Below the pieces are notes generated by a model. It made no database searches. It was not told the DNA's origin and worked only from the letters and a program-made list of their open reading frames with translations. Positions 42,499 to 51,268 of a stretch of DNA of 64,000 nt are shown piece after piece; within the stretch, counting starts at the first letter, position 1, and each line of letters starts with the position of its first letter. A program made the translations under genes and the position numbers. The stretch comes from Streptococcus oralis. GTDB lineage: Bacteria; Bacillota; Bacilli; Lactobacillales; Streptococcaceae. The stretch is taken from positions 62,001 to 126,000 of the forward strand of contig NZ_CP079724.1 in the NCBI RefSeq assembly GCF_019334565.1. The letters run 5' to 3'.

Positions 42499-43519
42499 TT
42501 ATTTCACCCATTCTTAAAATTTTGCAAAATTGATTATCTGTTAAAGCCAAATAACCAAAGTAATCATCTCTATTCAATCCGACCTGATTAATCAATTCTT
42601 TTCTAATAATCCGTCTTTGCAGAGGGGCGTTATATAACATCTTAATAATGTACGGATATCGTTTGTTTTCCCAAAAAGCAGATAATTCTCTTTGCGTAAA
42701 GATAGAACCTTTCTCACAATATTTAAGAAAATCATTTAATGACTCGAAGTCAGATATATCTATAACTTCTACTACCGTACAAATCGAAGTCGCAACTGAA
42801 GAATATTCTGCCCGATTATTATCCTTTGTTCGATAAATAGTTACTAAATCTCCTGGCAACATATTCAAAACAGCTCGCATATTACATAAGTAAATTTTTT
42901 CACTTGTATTTGTAAATGATAGGTCTTCAACAATGTGTTTACGCTCCGTAGTCAATCTGGAATCTGGAAATAATTTTGTATGAAAATCAGGCCAAATTCC
43001 AAGTAAATGTTTTTGGGAATTTGTTTTCAAATTAATTCTTGGAAAGTTTTGATAACTATCATTAAAGATAGTCAGGTCTTTAAAATAAACTAACTCTCCA
43101 TTATTCTTTGTTCCCCATTGACGAAAACCGAATTTCTCAAAAAGATTAATTAAACCTGTCTGCCTAGGAAACAGAGTAACATAAGTAAAATCATGACCAT
43201 CATTCAACATTTTTCTTAAGATAATGCTTAAGAAACGCTGTCCAAGAACAGTGCCATGAGAATTAATTTTAAAGGTTCCAATTTTCAAACGGCGTCGAAT
43301 ATCAAAAGAAGGAGTAATACTGTCATCAGCTTCCTTTTCATCTTTAAGATACAAAAAGCCCAGTAATTGATTGTTATCCACCAAAACATAGGCGTCTTCT
43401 CCGCCTTTTCTACTAAGCCATGAATTGAATCCGGGATAGTCAGCTCTTAAAGAATTAAAAAAAGGATTCTCAACATCGAGACTATCAATTCTAACCTTTT
43501 GAATCACATCGTTTGTCAT
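42476..43519 (-). CDS. GNAT acetyltransferase with C-terminal PUA-like domain, first gene of cassette
   Basis: A 347-residue two-domain protein. Residues about 1-150 form a GNAT fold (YVLVDNNQLLGFLYLKDE; then KIGTFKINSHGTVLGQRFLS with the acetyl-CoA loop region; and LINLFEKFGFRQWG, the usual end). Residues about 210-345 include LNMLPGDLVTIYRTKD and YSSVATSICTVVEVID, a strand-rich part resembling PUA/EVE-type domains. This pairs an acetyltransferase with a nucleic-acid- or nucleotide-binding fold. An extended -10 promoter TGGTATAAT (minus strand, 43549-43557) and GAGAGG ribosome site precede the ATG. Confidence 0.75.
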   Translation of the reverse strand: MTNDVIQKVRIDSLDVENPFFNSLRADYPGFNSWLSRKGGEDAYVLVDNNQLLGFLYLKDEKEADDSITPSFDIRRRLKIGTFKINSHGTVLGQRFLSIILRKMLNDGHDFTYVTLFPRQTGLINLFEKFGFRQWGTKNNGELVYFKDLTIFNDSYQNFPRINLKTNSQKHLLGIWPDFHTKLFPDSRLTTERKHIVEDLSFTNTSEKIYLCNMRAVLNMLPGDLVTIYRTKDNNRAEYSSVATSICTVVEVIDISDFESLNDFLKYCEKGSIFTQRELSAFWENKRYPYIIKMLYNAPLQRRIIRKELINQVGLNRDDYFGYLALTDNQFCKILRMGEINESFIIN

Positions 43520-43664
43520 AATTTGCCTCTCAAAAATTGATATAACTAATTATACCATAACTTCACAATGCCCGTTAAAAATAATGTTCATAATTAGAGT
43601 GTTTATATCAATTATCAGCTTGGGAATGATTTTTAGTAGTATAATTTTATATATGTCTTTCAAT

Positions 43665-43725
43665 ATTCAAATATCGCCCTATAAGTTAGATTTTCTTCAC
43701 TTAACTTATAGGGCGATATTTGAAT
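43665..43725 (+). repeat. Palindromic repeat element, copy D
   Basis: A perfect 24-bp inverted repeat (43665-43688 and 43702-43725) with a 13-base loop. It contains CGCCCTATAAGTTAGA, sharing the TAAGTTAGATTTT core with copy C. It lies between the cassette promoter and the malR 3' end, forming the other border of the cassette and probably the malR terminator. Confidence 0.88.
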
Positions 43726-43741
43726 TATTCGGGGCTGGTCT

Positions 43742-44728
43742 TTATTTTTCGATAATTTTGTGTCCAATCAACTGGCGGTAACAAATCTGTTTATTGTTTT
43801 TAGCATCGTTGATGATCTGGAGAATGGTTTCAAAGGAAACGCGCCCAAGTTCCAGACTATTGATATCCACATAAGCTACAAGATCAAGTCGAGGATTGAC
43901 AGAGTCGAAACTCAAGACAGGAACTTTTAGCTGATGCTTACTGATGTAGTCACAAACCCCTTCTGCAAGGAGACTATCGGTTGTGATAATAGCGTCAATC
44001 TGTGGATCGTGATTGAACAGGAGTTCACTGAATTGATACCCTTTTTCTTCTAGAAATTCGGTTGCAAAGTAGGTTAAGTTGGTATCAATCGGAAGTTGGT
44101 GTTGTTTGAGTGCGGACTCATAGCCAGTTAGACGATCTTGCGTTACGAAGAGTCGCTTTGTCCCCCCGATGAAGGCAATTCGTTTGCATCCTTTTTTGAT
44201 GAAATACTCTGTCGCATCAAAGCCCGCCTGTACATTGTCATTATCAACAAGAGGGATAAAGGGTGAAGTAGATTTTCCGAGAATGAGGAAAGGGAACTGC
44301 TCATCGGCTACTAGTTTGACCAGAGGATCCTCTTCCTTAGCGTAGAGGAAAATCAAACCGTCAACACGCTTGCCATAAACCATCTGAGAAATCGCATTAA
44401 GACGTTCTTTCTCATCTTTTCCTGTTGCAATCTGAATAGCGTAGTGGTTTTCAGACGCGACTTGGGCGATACCACGAAGGACAGATGGGAAGAAAGGATT
44501 TTGGTAAAAGGCATCCGAGTCATCAGGGAGCACCAAGCCGATAACCTGAGTATAGCTACTTACCAAGCTACGAGCATTGAGATTGGGATGGTAGTTGAGT
44601 TCCTTCATTGCCTTGCGAACTCGTTTTTTGGTTTCATCACTAATCGTTGATTTGTTTTGAATAACGCGGGTTACAGTTGAAGGTGAGACACCTGCAGCCT
44701 TGGCCACATCTTTAATCGTAACGGGCAT
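43742..44728 (-). CDS. malR: Maltose operon repressor, LacI family
   Basis: A 328-residue LacI-type regulator. The HTH is at the N-terminus (TIKDVAKAAGVSPSTVTRVI) with a hinge helix NARSLVS, followed by a sugar-binding periplasmic-like domain. Position and order (malR after malA, facing malX-C-D upstream) match the pneumococcal maltodextrin regulon, where MalR represses malXCD and malMP. Likely targets are the CGCAAACG-type palindromes at 49294 and 49669. AGGAGA lies before the ATG. Confidence 0.95.
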   Translation of the reverse strand: MPVTIKDVAKAAGVSPSTVTRVIQNKSTISDETKKRVRKAMKELNYHPNLNARSLVSSYTQVIGLVLPDDSDAFYQNPFFPSVLRGIAQVASENHYAIQIATGKDEKERLNAISQMVYGKRVDGLIFLYAKEEDPLVKLVADEQFPFLILGKSTSPFIPLVDNDNVQAGFDATEYFIKKGCKRIAFIGGTKRLFVTQDRLTGYESALKQHQLPIDTNLTYFATEFLEEKGYQFSELLFNHDPQIDAIITTDSLLAEGVCDYISKHQLKVPVLSFDSVNPRLDLVAYVDINSLELGRVSFETILQIINDAKNNKQICYRQLIGHKIIEK

Positions 44729-44737
44729 AAAAATCTC

Positions 44738-45538
44738 CTATTTATGATAATCTGGATCGCGGTAATGTGTTTTATAAAAGATGGTGACCAGATAAAGAAC
44801 AAAAAGAATGTTTTGTACAGTGATAAGGGTTGTCATATTTTGACCAAAAAGTCCCAAAACAAGCGTAATCAAAGTTGGTAATCCTAAACAGTTCAAGATA
44901 AAATGGTAGCACTCTTTAAAGCTCCTAAATGAAAAGAGGCGTGATTTTTTGGTGATATAAAGGAGAAGACTAGCTCCAAGAGAGACAATGAAGAAATTCA
45001 ATCCAAAGAGGAAGCTAGCACCAAGGACGAGAAAGAGACTGATATAGACACGGTTCTGTTGATACCAGTCTTTAGAAATAGCCTGGGTTAAAGCTTCCTT
45101 ACTCTGGAAACTCTCCGTTTGAATGGCGTGGTAGCGAATGCGGGTCAGTTCCTTGCTTTCCTTGCTGATGATGAGTTCTTCAGTATCAAAATGAAGTTGC
45201 AAATCCTTTGGCAATTCCGTACTTGGACTTGGACCAATCAGAAGAGAAGCTTGCTGATTTTTAGTTCCAGCATAGCTCAGTTTTCCATCTACTATCTGCG
45301 CATTCTCCGACAAATCCATGATTGCTTCATCTGTCAGGGGTGTGTAGACATTATCGATAAAGGTATCCAGTGGATACGTTTCCTGTGAGCTGTTTTGGAT
45401 GGCAATTGGAATCATAGACAAGCTGATGAGGAAAATGCTAGTAAAGAGGAGTTGAAACCAGTTGAGTCCAAAACGTTTTGACAGGGGCTTACGAAATCCC
45501 CAAATACTTGAAAAATATGAAAATGGATATGGAAGCAT
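44738..45538 (-). CDS. malA: Maltodextrin utilisation protein MalA (DUF1189-like)
   Basis: A 266-residue membrane protein with one hydrophobic segment near the N-terminus (about 29-47), a long extracytoplasmic part and four more near the C-terminus. It resembles MalA of the streptococcal maltodextrin regulon and DUF1189 proteins; its biochemical role is not known. It lies 9 bp before malR on the same strand. A TATAAT box about 60 nt upstream gives the pair its own promoter. Confidence 0.85.
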   Translation of the reverse strand: MLPYPFSYFSSIWGFRKPLSKRFGLNWFQLLFTSIFLISLSMIPIAIQNSSQETYPLDTFIDNVYTPLTDEAIMDLSENAQIVDGKLSYAGTKNQQASLLIGPSPSTELPKDLQLHFDTEELIISKESKELTRIRYHAIQTESFQSKEALTQAISKDWYQQNRVYISLFLVLGASFLFGLNFFIVSLGASLLLYITKKSRLFSFRSFKECYHFILNCLGLPTLITLVLGLFGQNMTTLITVQNILFVLYLVTIFYKTHYRDPDYHK

Positions 45539-45697
45539 TTGTATCTTTCTAAAAGGTGTTTTCTATATGAGTATTATTATATAGAGAAATGTGCTTTATT
45601 TCAAGTCTAGTAGATAAATTGCTTACTGAAAAGCTGATTTTGCTACTATTTGCGGTCTTGTGTCTAATCTTTCAACTTTAGAAACAAGATCAAAATG

Positions 45698-45736
45698 AAA
45701 AAGGGTGGCGGGGATAGATTATCCCTTGTCGCCACC
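45698..45736 (-). terminator. Terminator overlapping the malD stop codon
   Basis: On the minus strand GGTGGCG-acaa-GGGATA pairs with TATCCC-CGCCACC, followed by CTTTTTC. The last malD codons form the 5' arm, so the stem is partly inside the coding sequence. Confidence 0.85.
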
Positions 45737-46561
45737 ACTTGTAAGTCCTGAAACAAAGTTCTTTTGTAGGAAGAAGAAGAGAATACAGATTGGAAGGGCG
45801 ATGAGGATAGCACCTGCTGAGAAGTAGGCAATCTTCAAGTTTTTCACATTGCTGACAAAGGTCTGTAGACCAACGGCAACTGTAAAGTATTCTTTCTCAC
45901 GAAGCAAGAAACTAGAGAGGATATAGTCTCCGAAAGGTCCCATGAAGGCCCAGAGCGCTTGTACTGCAACCATTGGCCGAACAAGAGGGAGAACAATTTG
46001 CCAGAAGCGACGGAAGTGTCCTGCACCATCTAGCTTTGCTGATTCATCAAGAGACATCGGTACTGTGTCGAAGTAGCCTTTCATCAACCAAGCGTTCATT
46101 GGGATACCACCACCGACATATAGGAAGATGAGGAACCAGCTATGGTTAAGGGCATTCAACATAAGGGCCATAACGAAGAAGGCTGTCAAAGCGGCCATAG
46201 TTGGCACCATTTGGATGATCAAGAAGAAGACCAAACTTTGTTTACGAGCCAAGAAGTTGTAACGGCTGTAGGCATAACCAGCAAGTACGATGATACTTGT
46301 TTGAACAGCCATGGTAATCAAGGCGATAATCAAAGTGTTGAGGTACCAAGTGCCGTACAAGGTTTCAGTGAAGAGCCCTTGGAAGTTGGCAAAGCTAAAG
46401 TCGACGTTAGCATCTAGTTTAAAAGCTACGACGTTACCAGTCTTGAAGGCTGACATAATAGTAATCAAAAGTGGATAGATAATCACGATTGAAAGACCAA
46501 TCAAGTAGAGGTAAGTGAGGGTTTGAGTCAGTCTACGTTTGAGTTTGATTGAGTTATTCAT
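45719..46561 (-). CDS. malD: Maltodextrin ABC transporter permease MalD (MalG type)
   Basis: A 280-residue inner permease with six hydrophobic segments. The EAA-type loop ([20 protein letters not shown], then [10 protein letters not shown]) contacts the ATPase. It ends in ...SGGDKG like other MalG proteins. Start at the ATG at 46561 (MNNSIKLK), 1 nt from the malC stop; the longer frame would overlap malC. There is no dedicated ATPase gene here; in streptococci the shared MsmK serves such transporters. Confidence 0.95.
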   Translation of the reverse strand: MNNSIKLKRRLTQTLTYLYLIGLSIVIIYPLLITIMSAFKTGNVVAFKLDANVDFSFANFQGLFTETLYGTWYLNTLIIALITMAVQTSIIVLAGYAYSRYNFLARKQSLVFFLIIQMVPTMAALTAFFVMALMLNALNHSWFLIFLYVGGGIPMNAWLMKGYFDTVPMSLDESAKLDGAGHFRRFWQIVLPLVRPMVAVQALWAFMGPFGDYILSSFLLREKEYFTVAVGLQTFVSNVKNLKIAYFSAGAILIALPICILFFFLQKNFVSGLTSGGDKG

Positions 46562-46562
46562 C

Positions 46563-47855
46563 TTAGACGTCCTCCATATCAAATGCGTGTAGTTTCTTGA
46601 ATGCGATCATAGAGATAGAGATGACAATGATAGAGATGATCAAGGTAACAGCTGCCGCCATAGAGTATTGAGGAGATGTACCTGTTGTCAAACGATAAAT
46701 CCATGAGATCAAGATATCAGTTGAACCGGCTCCACCACCAACGCTACCAGGACCTCCGCCGTTGAAGAGGTACATGATAGAGAAGTTGTTAAAGTTGAAG
46801 GTGTATTGGCTGATCAATGTTGGTGCTGCAACAGCCAAAATCATAGGGAAAGTGATGTTGCGGAATTTTTGCCAAGCATTGGCACCATCGATATAAGCCG
46901 CTTCGTAGAGGTCGTTAGGAATTGACTGCAAGATACCCAAAGTCAAAACGTAGATGTATGGGAATCCTAGCCAACCTTGCATCATAATCAAGGCAATCTT
47001 GGTCCAAGTTGGGTCTGTTTTCCAAGGGATAAGAGCACCGTCAAGGAAAGGAAGGACCTTAGCCAAGATAGGCAATACTTGAGTGTTGATCGCTCCGACA
47101 CTATCGTTAAACATGTTTGAGAATGTCAAGATAGTGATGAAGGCTGGAACAGCCCAAGGAAGAAGGAAAATAACACCAAAGATACGTTTTCCTTTGATAA
47201 ATGGTTGGTTAGCAATGATAGCGGTGAAGATACCAATCACAATCTGCAAAGTAGAAGCAGACAAGGCCCAGATGATGGTCCAAGAAAGAACCGCACCGAA
47301 GGCTGAACGGAAGGTACTTAAGCTCCAGATGTTTGTAAAGTTAGTCAAACCAACCCAGTCCAACAATTTGTTTGGTGGCAAGTGTTGGAAGTCATAGTTG
47401 GTAAAGGCAATCATCAAGGTTACGATAACTGGGAAGATAATCGCAAATGTCATAGCGACGTAAGATGGGATGATCAAGAGGTAAGGGAAACCATTCTCAT
47501 AAATACCTTTGATCATGTCTTTAAAAGTACGTGGGACAGGAATTCCATTGTTAATACGTTTTGCGATTGTATGTGCATCTTTAATATTTGAGAAATAAAA
47601 GAGCACATAAACGACTACAAAGATTAAATGGAAGGCACCACGAATCAGCATAAAGAGGGAATTATCACGACCTGGCTTGTCACCAAGAGTGATCAAATTG
47701 TGCAATTCAGGGGCTGCAAGTGCTAGGAAATAAAGAACAAATACGATAGTTACACCAAGGAAGATAAAACCTTTTGCCTTTTGTTTATTGTAAATCTGTC
47801 CTAACCCAGGAATCACTGAAAGCAAGGCTGCTTTGCTAGGTTGTTGGTTTTCCAT
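46563..47855 (-). CDS. malC: Maltodextrin ABC transporter permease MalC (MalF type)
   Basis: A 430-residue permease with an extra N-terminal part: a TM2-like segment ([20 protein letters not shown]) before the permease core, as in Gram-positive MalF proteins. The EAA loop ([20 protein letters not shown], then FRNITFPMI) is near residue 330. Start at 47855 (MENQQPSK) with AAAGGAG upstream. Works with MalD and MalX. Confidence 0.95.
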   Translation of the reverse strand: MENQQPSKAALLSVIPGLGQIYNKQKAKGFIFLGVTIVFVLYFLALAAPELHNLITLGDKPGRDNSLFMLIRGAFHLIFVVVYVLFYFSNIKDAHTIAKRINNGIPVPRTFKDMIKGIYENGFPYLLIIPSYVAMTFAIIFPVIVTLMIAFTNYDFQHLPPNKLLDWVGLTNFTNIWSLSTFRSAFGAVLSWTIIWALSASTLQIVIGIFTAIIANQPFIKGKRIFGVIFLLPWAVPAFITILTFSNMFNDSVGAINTQVLPILAKVLPFLDGALIPWKTDPTWTKIALIMMQGWLGFPYIYVLTLGILQSIPNDLYEAAYIDGANAWQKFRNITFPMILAVAAPTLISQYTFNFNNFSIMYLFNGGGPGSVGGGAGSTDILISWIYRLTTGTSPQYSMAAAVTLIISIIVISISMIAFKKLHAFDMEDV

Positions 47856-47940
47856 GAATACTCCTTTCATAGGATACGAGATTGAAGTTTGTCTCCAATC
47901 ACTAGATAGGCAACTGCAATCATTCGTAAATTTATAAAAT

Positions 47941-47968
47941 CAAAGGGGGATTTGTATTCTCCCCCCTT
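47941..47968 (-). terminator. Attenuator-like hairpin between malX and malC
   Basis: On the minus strand AAGGGGGG and CCCCCTTTG pair around an A-rich loop. The U-run is broken, so partial termination is likely, which would give more binding protein than permease. Confidence 0.65.
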
Positions 47969-47981
47969 GTAACGAATTCAA

Positions 47982-49253
47982 TTATTCACCAAATTTTTGT
48001 TTGATTGTTTCTTTGATCAATGTTACAGCATCGTTAGCAGCTGTCTTAGCATCTTTTTTACCACTTACAGCATCAAAGAGCATAGTTTTAGCTGGATCCC
48101 AAACTGCTGACATTTGAGAAATGTTTGGCATTGGTTGAGCGTTCTTGAACTGTTTGATAACAGCTGTTGTCAACTCATCGTTTTTACCTTCAGCGTATGA
48201 ACGAGCTTCAGTGTTAGCTGGGATTTCGTTAGTTGCATCGTAGAATGCTTTTTGTTGTTCAGTTGAAACAAGGAAGTCTACAAATTTTTGTGCAGCTTCA
48301 AGGTTCTTAGTGCTTGATGGGATGATCCAAGCTTTACCACCACCGAATGGTGTGTATTCTTTACCATTTGGAAGAGTTGGAATAGTAGCAACACCGTAGT
48401 TTACTTTAGCATCTTTGAATGCTTGAGCTTTCCAAGGACCGTCGATGATAGCAGCTGTTTTACCTTCTTGGAATTGAGTTTGGATCAAGTTTGCAGCACC
48501 TTCAGTATCTTGCATACCTTTAGGCCATTTTTCATACCAAGATTTAGCGTAGTTGACACCAGTGATAGAACCGTCGTTTGCAAGACCGATGTCTTTAGCG
48601 TCTTTACCGTTTTGTCCGAATACGTAACCACCGTTACCAGCAAGAAGTCCATATGCGTAGTAGAAGTTTGTCCAGTCAGCTAGGAAGGCAGTAGTTTTGC
48701 CATCTTCACCAGCGAAAGCGTATTTGCTGTTTTTAGCAAGTTCTTCTAATTCAGCAAAAGTTTTTGGAGCTTCTTTTAGCAAGTCTTTGTTGTAGTACAT
48801 AACAAGTGACTCAATAACGGCAGGAGCACCGTAAACTTTACCGTCAGCAGCTGTTACAAGAGATTTAGTCTTATCATCTGTTTTTGCACCATCGCTCAAA
48901 GTAACTTCTGAAAGTTGTCCGTCAGTACCAAGGCTACCTACGCGGTCGTATGGTGCCATCATAACGTCAGCAGCTTGACCTGATTGGTTGTCAAGAGAAA
49001 GTTTGTCAAGTCCACCAAGTTGGTCACCTGATTTGATGTTAACTTTTGTACCTGATTCTTTTTCATAAGCTGCAGCAACTTTTTCAGCGTAGGCTTTGTA
49101 TTGGTCTTCAACGTAGAAAGTGATTTCTTTTGCTTCAGATGAGCTAGTATCAGCTGCTTTATCAGCAGTTTTGCTTCCGCAAGCTACCAAAAGTAAGCTA
49201 GCAAGAGTAGCAGTTCCGAGCACAGCAGCGCTCTTCATGAATTTAGATGACAT
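47982..49253 (-). CDS. malX: Maltodextrin-binding lipoprotein MalX
   Basis: A 423-residue extracellular solute-binding lipoprotein. The signal peptide ends in LASLLLVACGSK (lipobox). The mature part has the MalE-type pattern (AYEKESGTKVNIKSGDQLGG, APYDRVGSLGTDGQL, AIIDGPWKAQAFKDAKVNYG). It delivers maltodextrins to MalC/MalD. GGAGGA lies before the ATG. First gene of malX-C-D, under a MalR/CcpA-type control region. Confidence 0.96.
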   Translation of the reverse strand: MSSKFMKSAAVLGTATLASLLLVACGSKTADKAADTSSSEAKEITFYVEDQYKAYAEKVAAAYEKESGTKVNIKSGDQLGGLDKLSLDNQSGQAADVMMAPYDRVGSLGTDGQLSEVTLSDGAKTDDKTKSLVTAADGKVYGAPAVIESLVMYYNKDLLKEAPKTFAELEELAKNSKYAFAGEDGKTTAFLADWTNFYYAYGLLAGNGGYVFGQNGKDAKDIGLANDGSITGVNYAKSWYEKWPKGMQDTEGAANLIQTQFQEGKTAAIIDGPWKAQAFKDAKVNYGVATIPTLPNGKEYTPFGGGKAWIIPSSTKNLEAAQKFVDFLVSTEQQKAFYDATNEIPANTEARSYAEGKNDELTTAVIKQFKNAQPMPNISQMSAVWDPAKTMLFDAVSGKKDAKTAANDAVTLIKETIKQKFGE

Positions 49254-49293
49254 AGTGTATTCCTCCTAAAGAATAACAAAAATAATTTAATGA

Positions 49294-49352
49294 GAAAACG
49301 CAAACGTTTTCTTTTACGAACTTAGTATAGCACAAATAGAAAACGGTTGCAA
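49294..49352 (-). promoter_or_regulatory. malX promoter with operator
   Basis: On the minus strand TTGCAA (49347-49352) and TATACT (49324-49329, with a TGC extension) are 17 bp apart. GAAAACG-CAAA-CGTTTTC (49294-49311) lies just after the start, fitting a LacI-family operator, and GAAAACGGTTGCAA in the promoter resembles a catabolite (CcpA) site. Another similar site, GAAAACGATTGCG, lies near 49462. Confidence 0.8.
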
Positions 49353-49631
49353 GCTTTTTTAGAAAAATTTTTAAAAAAATTTTAAGGTTTCAAACATTTG
49401 TTAAAGCCCATATATAGGAAAGAACTTAAAATGTTTGTTTTTTTGAATTGAAAATATATTAGGAAAACGATTGCGTAAATTCGGCTCGGTTTTTCAGAAA
49501 ATAGAGCAGATATTGAGAATGAATTATCTTAAATCAGAAAATCTTTAAAATTTTTTTCGCTTATTTCATAAAATATCAGTGGGAACAAGTTTTGTTTGAT
49601 TAAAATAATTCAAAAAAAATTTTAAAAACGC

Positions 49632-49682
49632 TTGCATTTGTTTTTGAAATGCGTTATACTTAAATTAACGCAAACGTTTGCG
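49632..49682 (+). promoter_or_regulatory. malQ-malP promoter with perfect LacI-type operator
   Basis: TTGCAT (49632-49637) and TATACT (49655-49660), spacing 17. The 14-bp palindrome CGCAAACGTTTGCG (49669-49682) lies just downstream of the start. The same core occurs upstream of malX, so one repressor can control both divergent units. Between 49360 and 49620 the DNA is AT-rich with no gene. Confidence 0.88.
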
Positions 49683-49726
49683 CCTTAATTGCGCAACGTT
49701 TTATAACAAACACATGAGGTGCTATT

Positions 49727-51244
49727 ATGAAAAAACGTCAAAGTGGTGTGTTGATGCACATCTCTTCTCTGCCAGGAGCATACGGGATTGGATCATTTGG
49801 GCAGACTGCCTATGATTTCGTTGATTTCTTGGTTCGTACCAAGCAACGTTACTGGCAAATCCTTCCTCTTGGGACAACAAGCTATGGAGATTCTCCATAC
49901 CAATCATTCTCGGCCTTTGCTGGAAATACGCATTTTATCGACCTTGATATCTTAGTAGAGCAAGGCTTGCTCGAAGCTAGTGACCTTGAAGGTGTTGACT
50001 TTGGTAGCGATGCATCTGAAGTTGATTATGCGAAGATTTATTATGCACGTCGTCCGCTTTTAGAAAAAGCAGTTAAACGCTTCTTGGAAGTGGGAAATGT
50101 CAAAGATTTTGAGAAGTTTGCTAAAGACAACCAATCATGGCTTGAACTCTTCGCTGAGTATATAGCGATCAAAGAGCATTTTGACAATCTTGCTTGGACA
50201 GAATGGCCAGATGCAGACGCTCGTGCTCGTAAAGCTTCAGCGCTTGAAAGCTACCGTGAGAAATTGGCAGACAAGTTGGTTTACCACCGTGTGACTCAAT
50301 ACTTCTTCTTCCAACAATGGTTGAAATTGAAAGCTTACGCTAACGACAACCACATCGAAATCGTTGGGGACATGCCTATCTATGTAGCGGAAGATTCAAG
50401 CGACATGTGGGCAAATCCACATCTCTTCAAGACAGATGCCAATGGTAAAGCAACTTGCATCGCAGGATGCCCACCAGATGAGTTTTCTGCCACTGGTCAG
50501 CTTTGGGGGAACCCAATCTATGACTGGGAAGCAATGGACAAAGACGGTTACAAATGGTGGATTGAACGCTTGCGTGAAAGCTTCAAAATCTACGATATCG
50601 TTCGTATCGACCACTTCCGCGGTTTCGAATCTTACTGGGAAATTCCTGCTGGTTCCGATACAGCAGCACCTGGTAAATGGGTGAAAGGTCCAGGGTACAA
50701 ACTCTTCGCAGCCGTTAAGAAGGACCTTGGTGAGCTAAACATCATCGCAGAAGACCTTGGTTTCATGACAGATGAAGTCATCGAGTTGCGTGAGCGTACT
50801 GGCTTCCCAGGAATGAAGATTCTTCAATTCGCCTTCAATCCAGAAGACGAAAGTATCGATAGCCCACACTTGGCACCTGCCAACTCTGTTATGTACACAG
50901 GAACACATGATAACAATACAGTTCTTGGTTGGTACCGTAATGAGATTGACGATCCAACTCGTGAATACATGGCTCGTTACACGAACCGTAAAGAGTATGA
51001 AACAGTACCACACGCAATGCTTCGCACAGTCTTTTCATCAGTTAGCTTCATGGCTATTGCAACCATGCAAGACTTGCTAGAACTAGATGAGTCAGCTCGT
51101 ATGAACTTCCCATCTACTCTTGGTGGAAACTGGTCATGGCGTATGACAGCAGACCAACTCACACCAGCTGTTGAAGAAACTTTGCTTGACTTGACTACAA
51201 TTTATCGCCGAATCAATGAAAATTTGGTAGAATTAAAGAAATAA
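49727..51244 (+). CDS. malQ: 4-alpha-glucanotransferase (amylomaltase)
   Basis: A 505-residue GH77 enzyme that moves glucan chains between maltodextrins and releases glucose. The N-terminus MKKRQSGVLMHISSLPGAYG is typical; DIVRIDHFRGFESYWEIP carries the catalytic Asp nucleophile, IIAEDLGFMTDEV the acid/base Glu, and YTGTHDNNTVLGWY the third acidic residue. TGAGGTGC lies before the ATG. Also called malM in streptococci. Followed by malP after 24 bp. Confidence 0.97.
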   Translation: MKKRQSGVLMHISSLPGAYGIGSFGQTAYDFVDFLVRTKQRYWQILPLGTTSYGDSPYQSFSAFAGNTHFIDLDILVEQGLLEASDLEGVDFGSDASEVDYAKIYYARRPLLEKAVKRFLEVGNVKDFEKFAKDNQSWLELFAEYIAIKEHFDNLAWTEWPDADARARKASALESYREKLADKLVYHRVTQYFFFQQWLKLKAYANDNHIEIVGDMPIYVAEDSSDMWANPHLFKTDANGKATCIAGCPPDEFSATGQLWGNPIYDWEAMDKDGYKWWIERLRESFKIYDIVRIDHFRGFESYWEIPAGSDTAAPGKWVKGPGYKLFAAVKKDLGELNIIAEDLGFMTDEVIELRERTGFPGMKILQFAFNPEDESIDSPHLAPANSVMYTGTHDNNTVLGWYRNEIDDPTREYMARYTNRKEYETVPHAMLRTVFSSVSFMAIATMQDLLELDESARMNFPSTLGGNWSWRMTADQLTPAVEETLLDLTTIYRRINENLVELKK

Positions 51245-51268
51245 GACAATATCAGGAGACACATAAAC

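Noticed and set aside
43584..43781. Plus-strand frame of 65 codons with a hydrophobic start
   Set aside because: About a third of it is the palindromic element and it runs into malR; there is no ribosome site. A tiny truncated membrane protein is possible but not supported.
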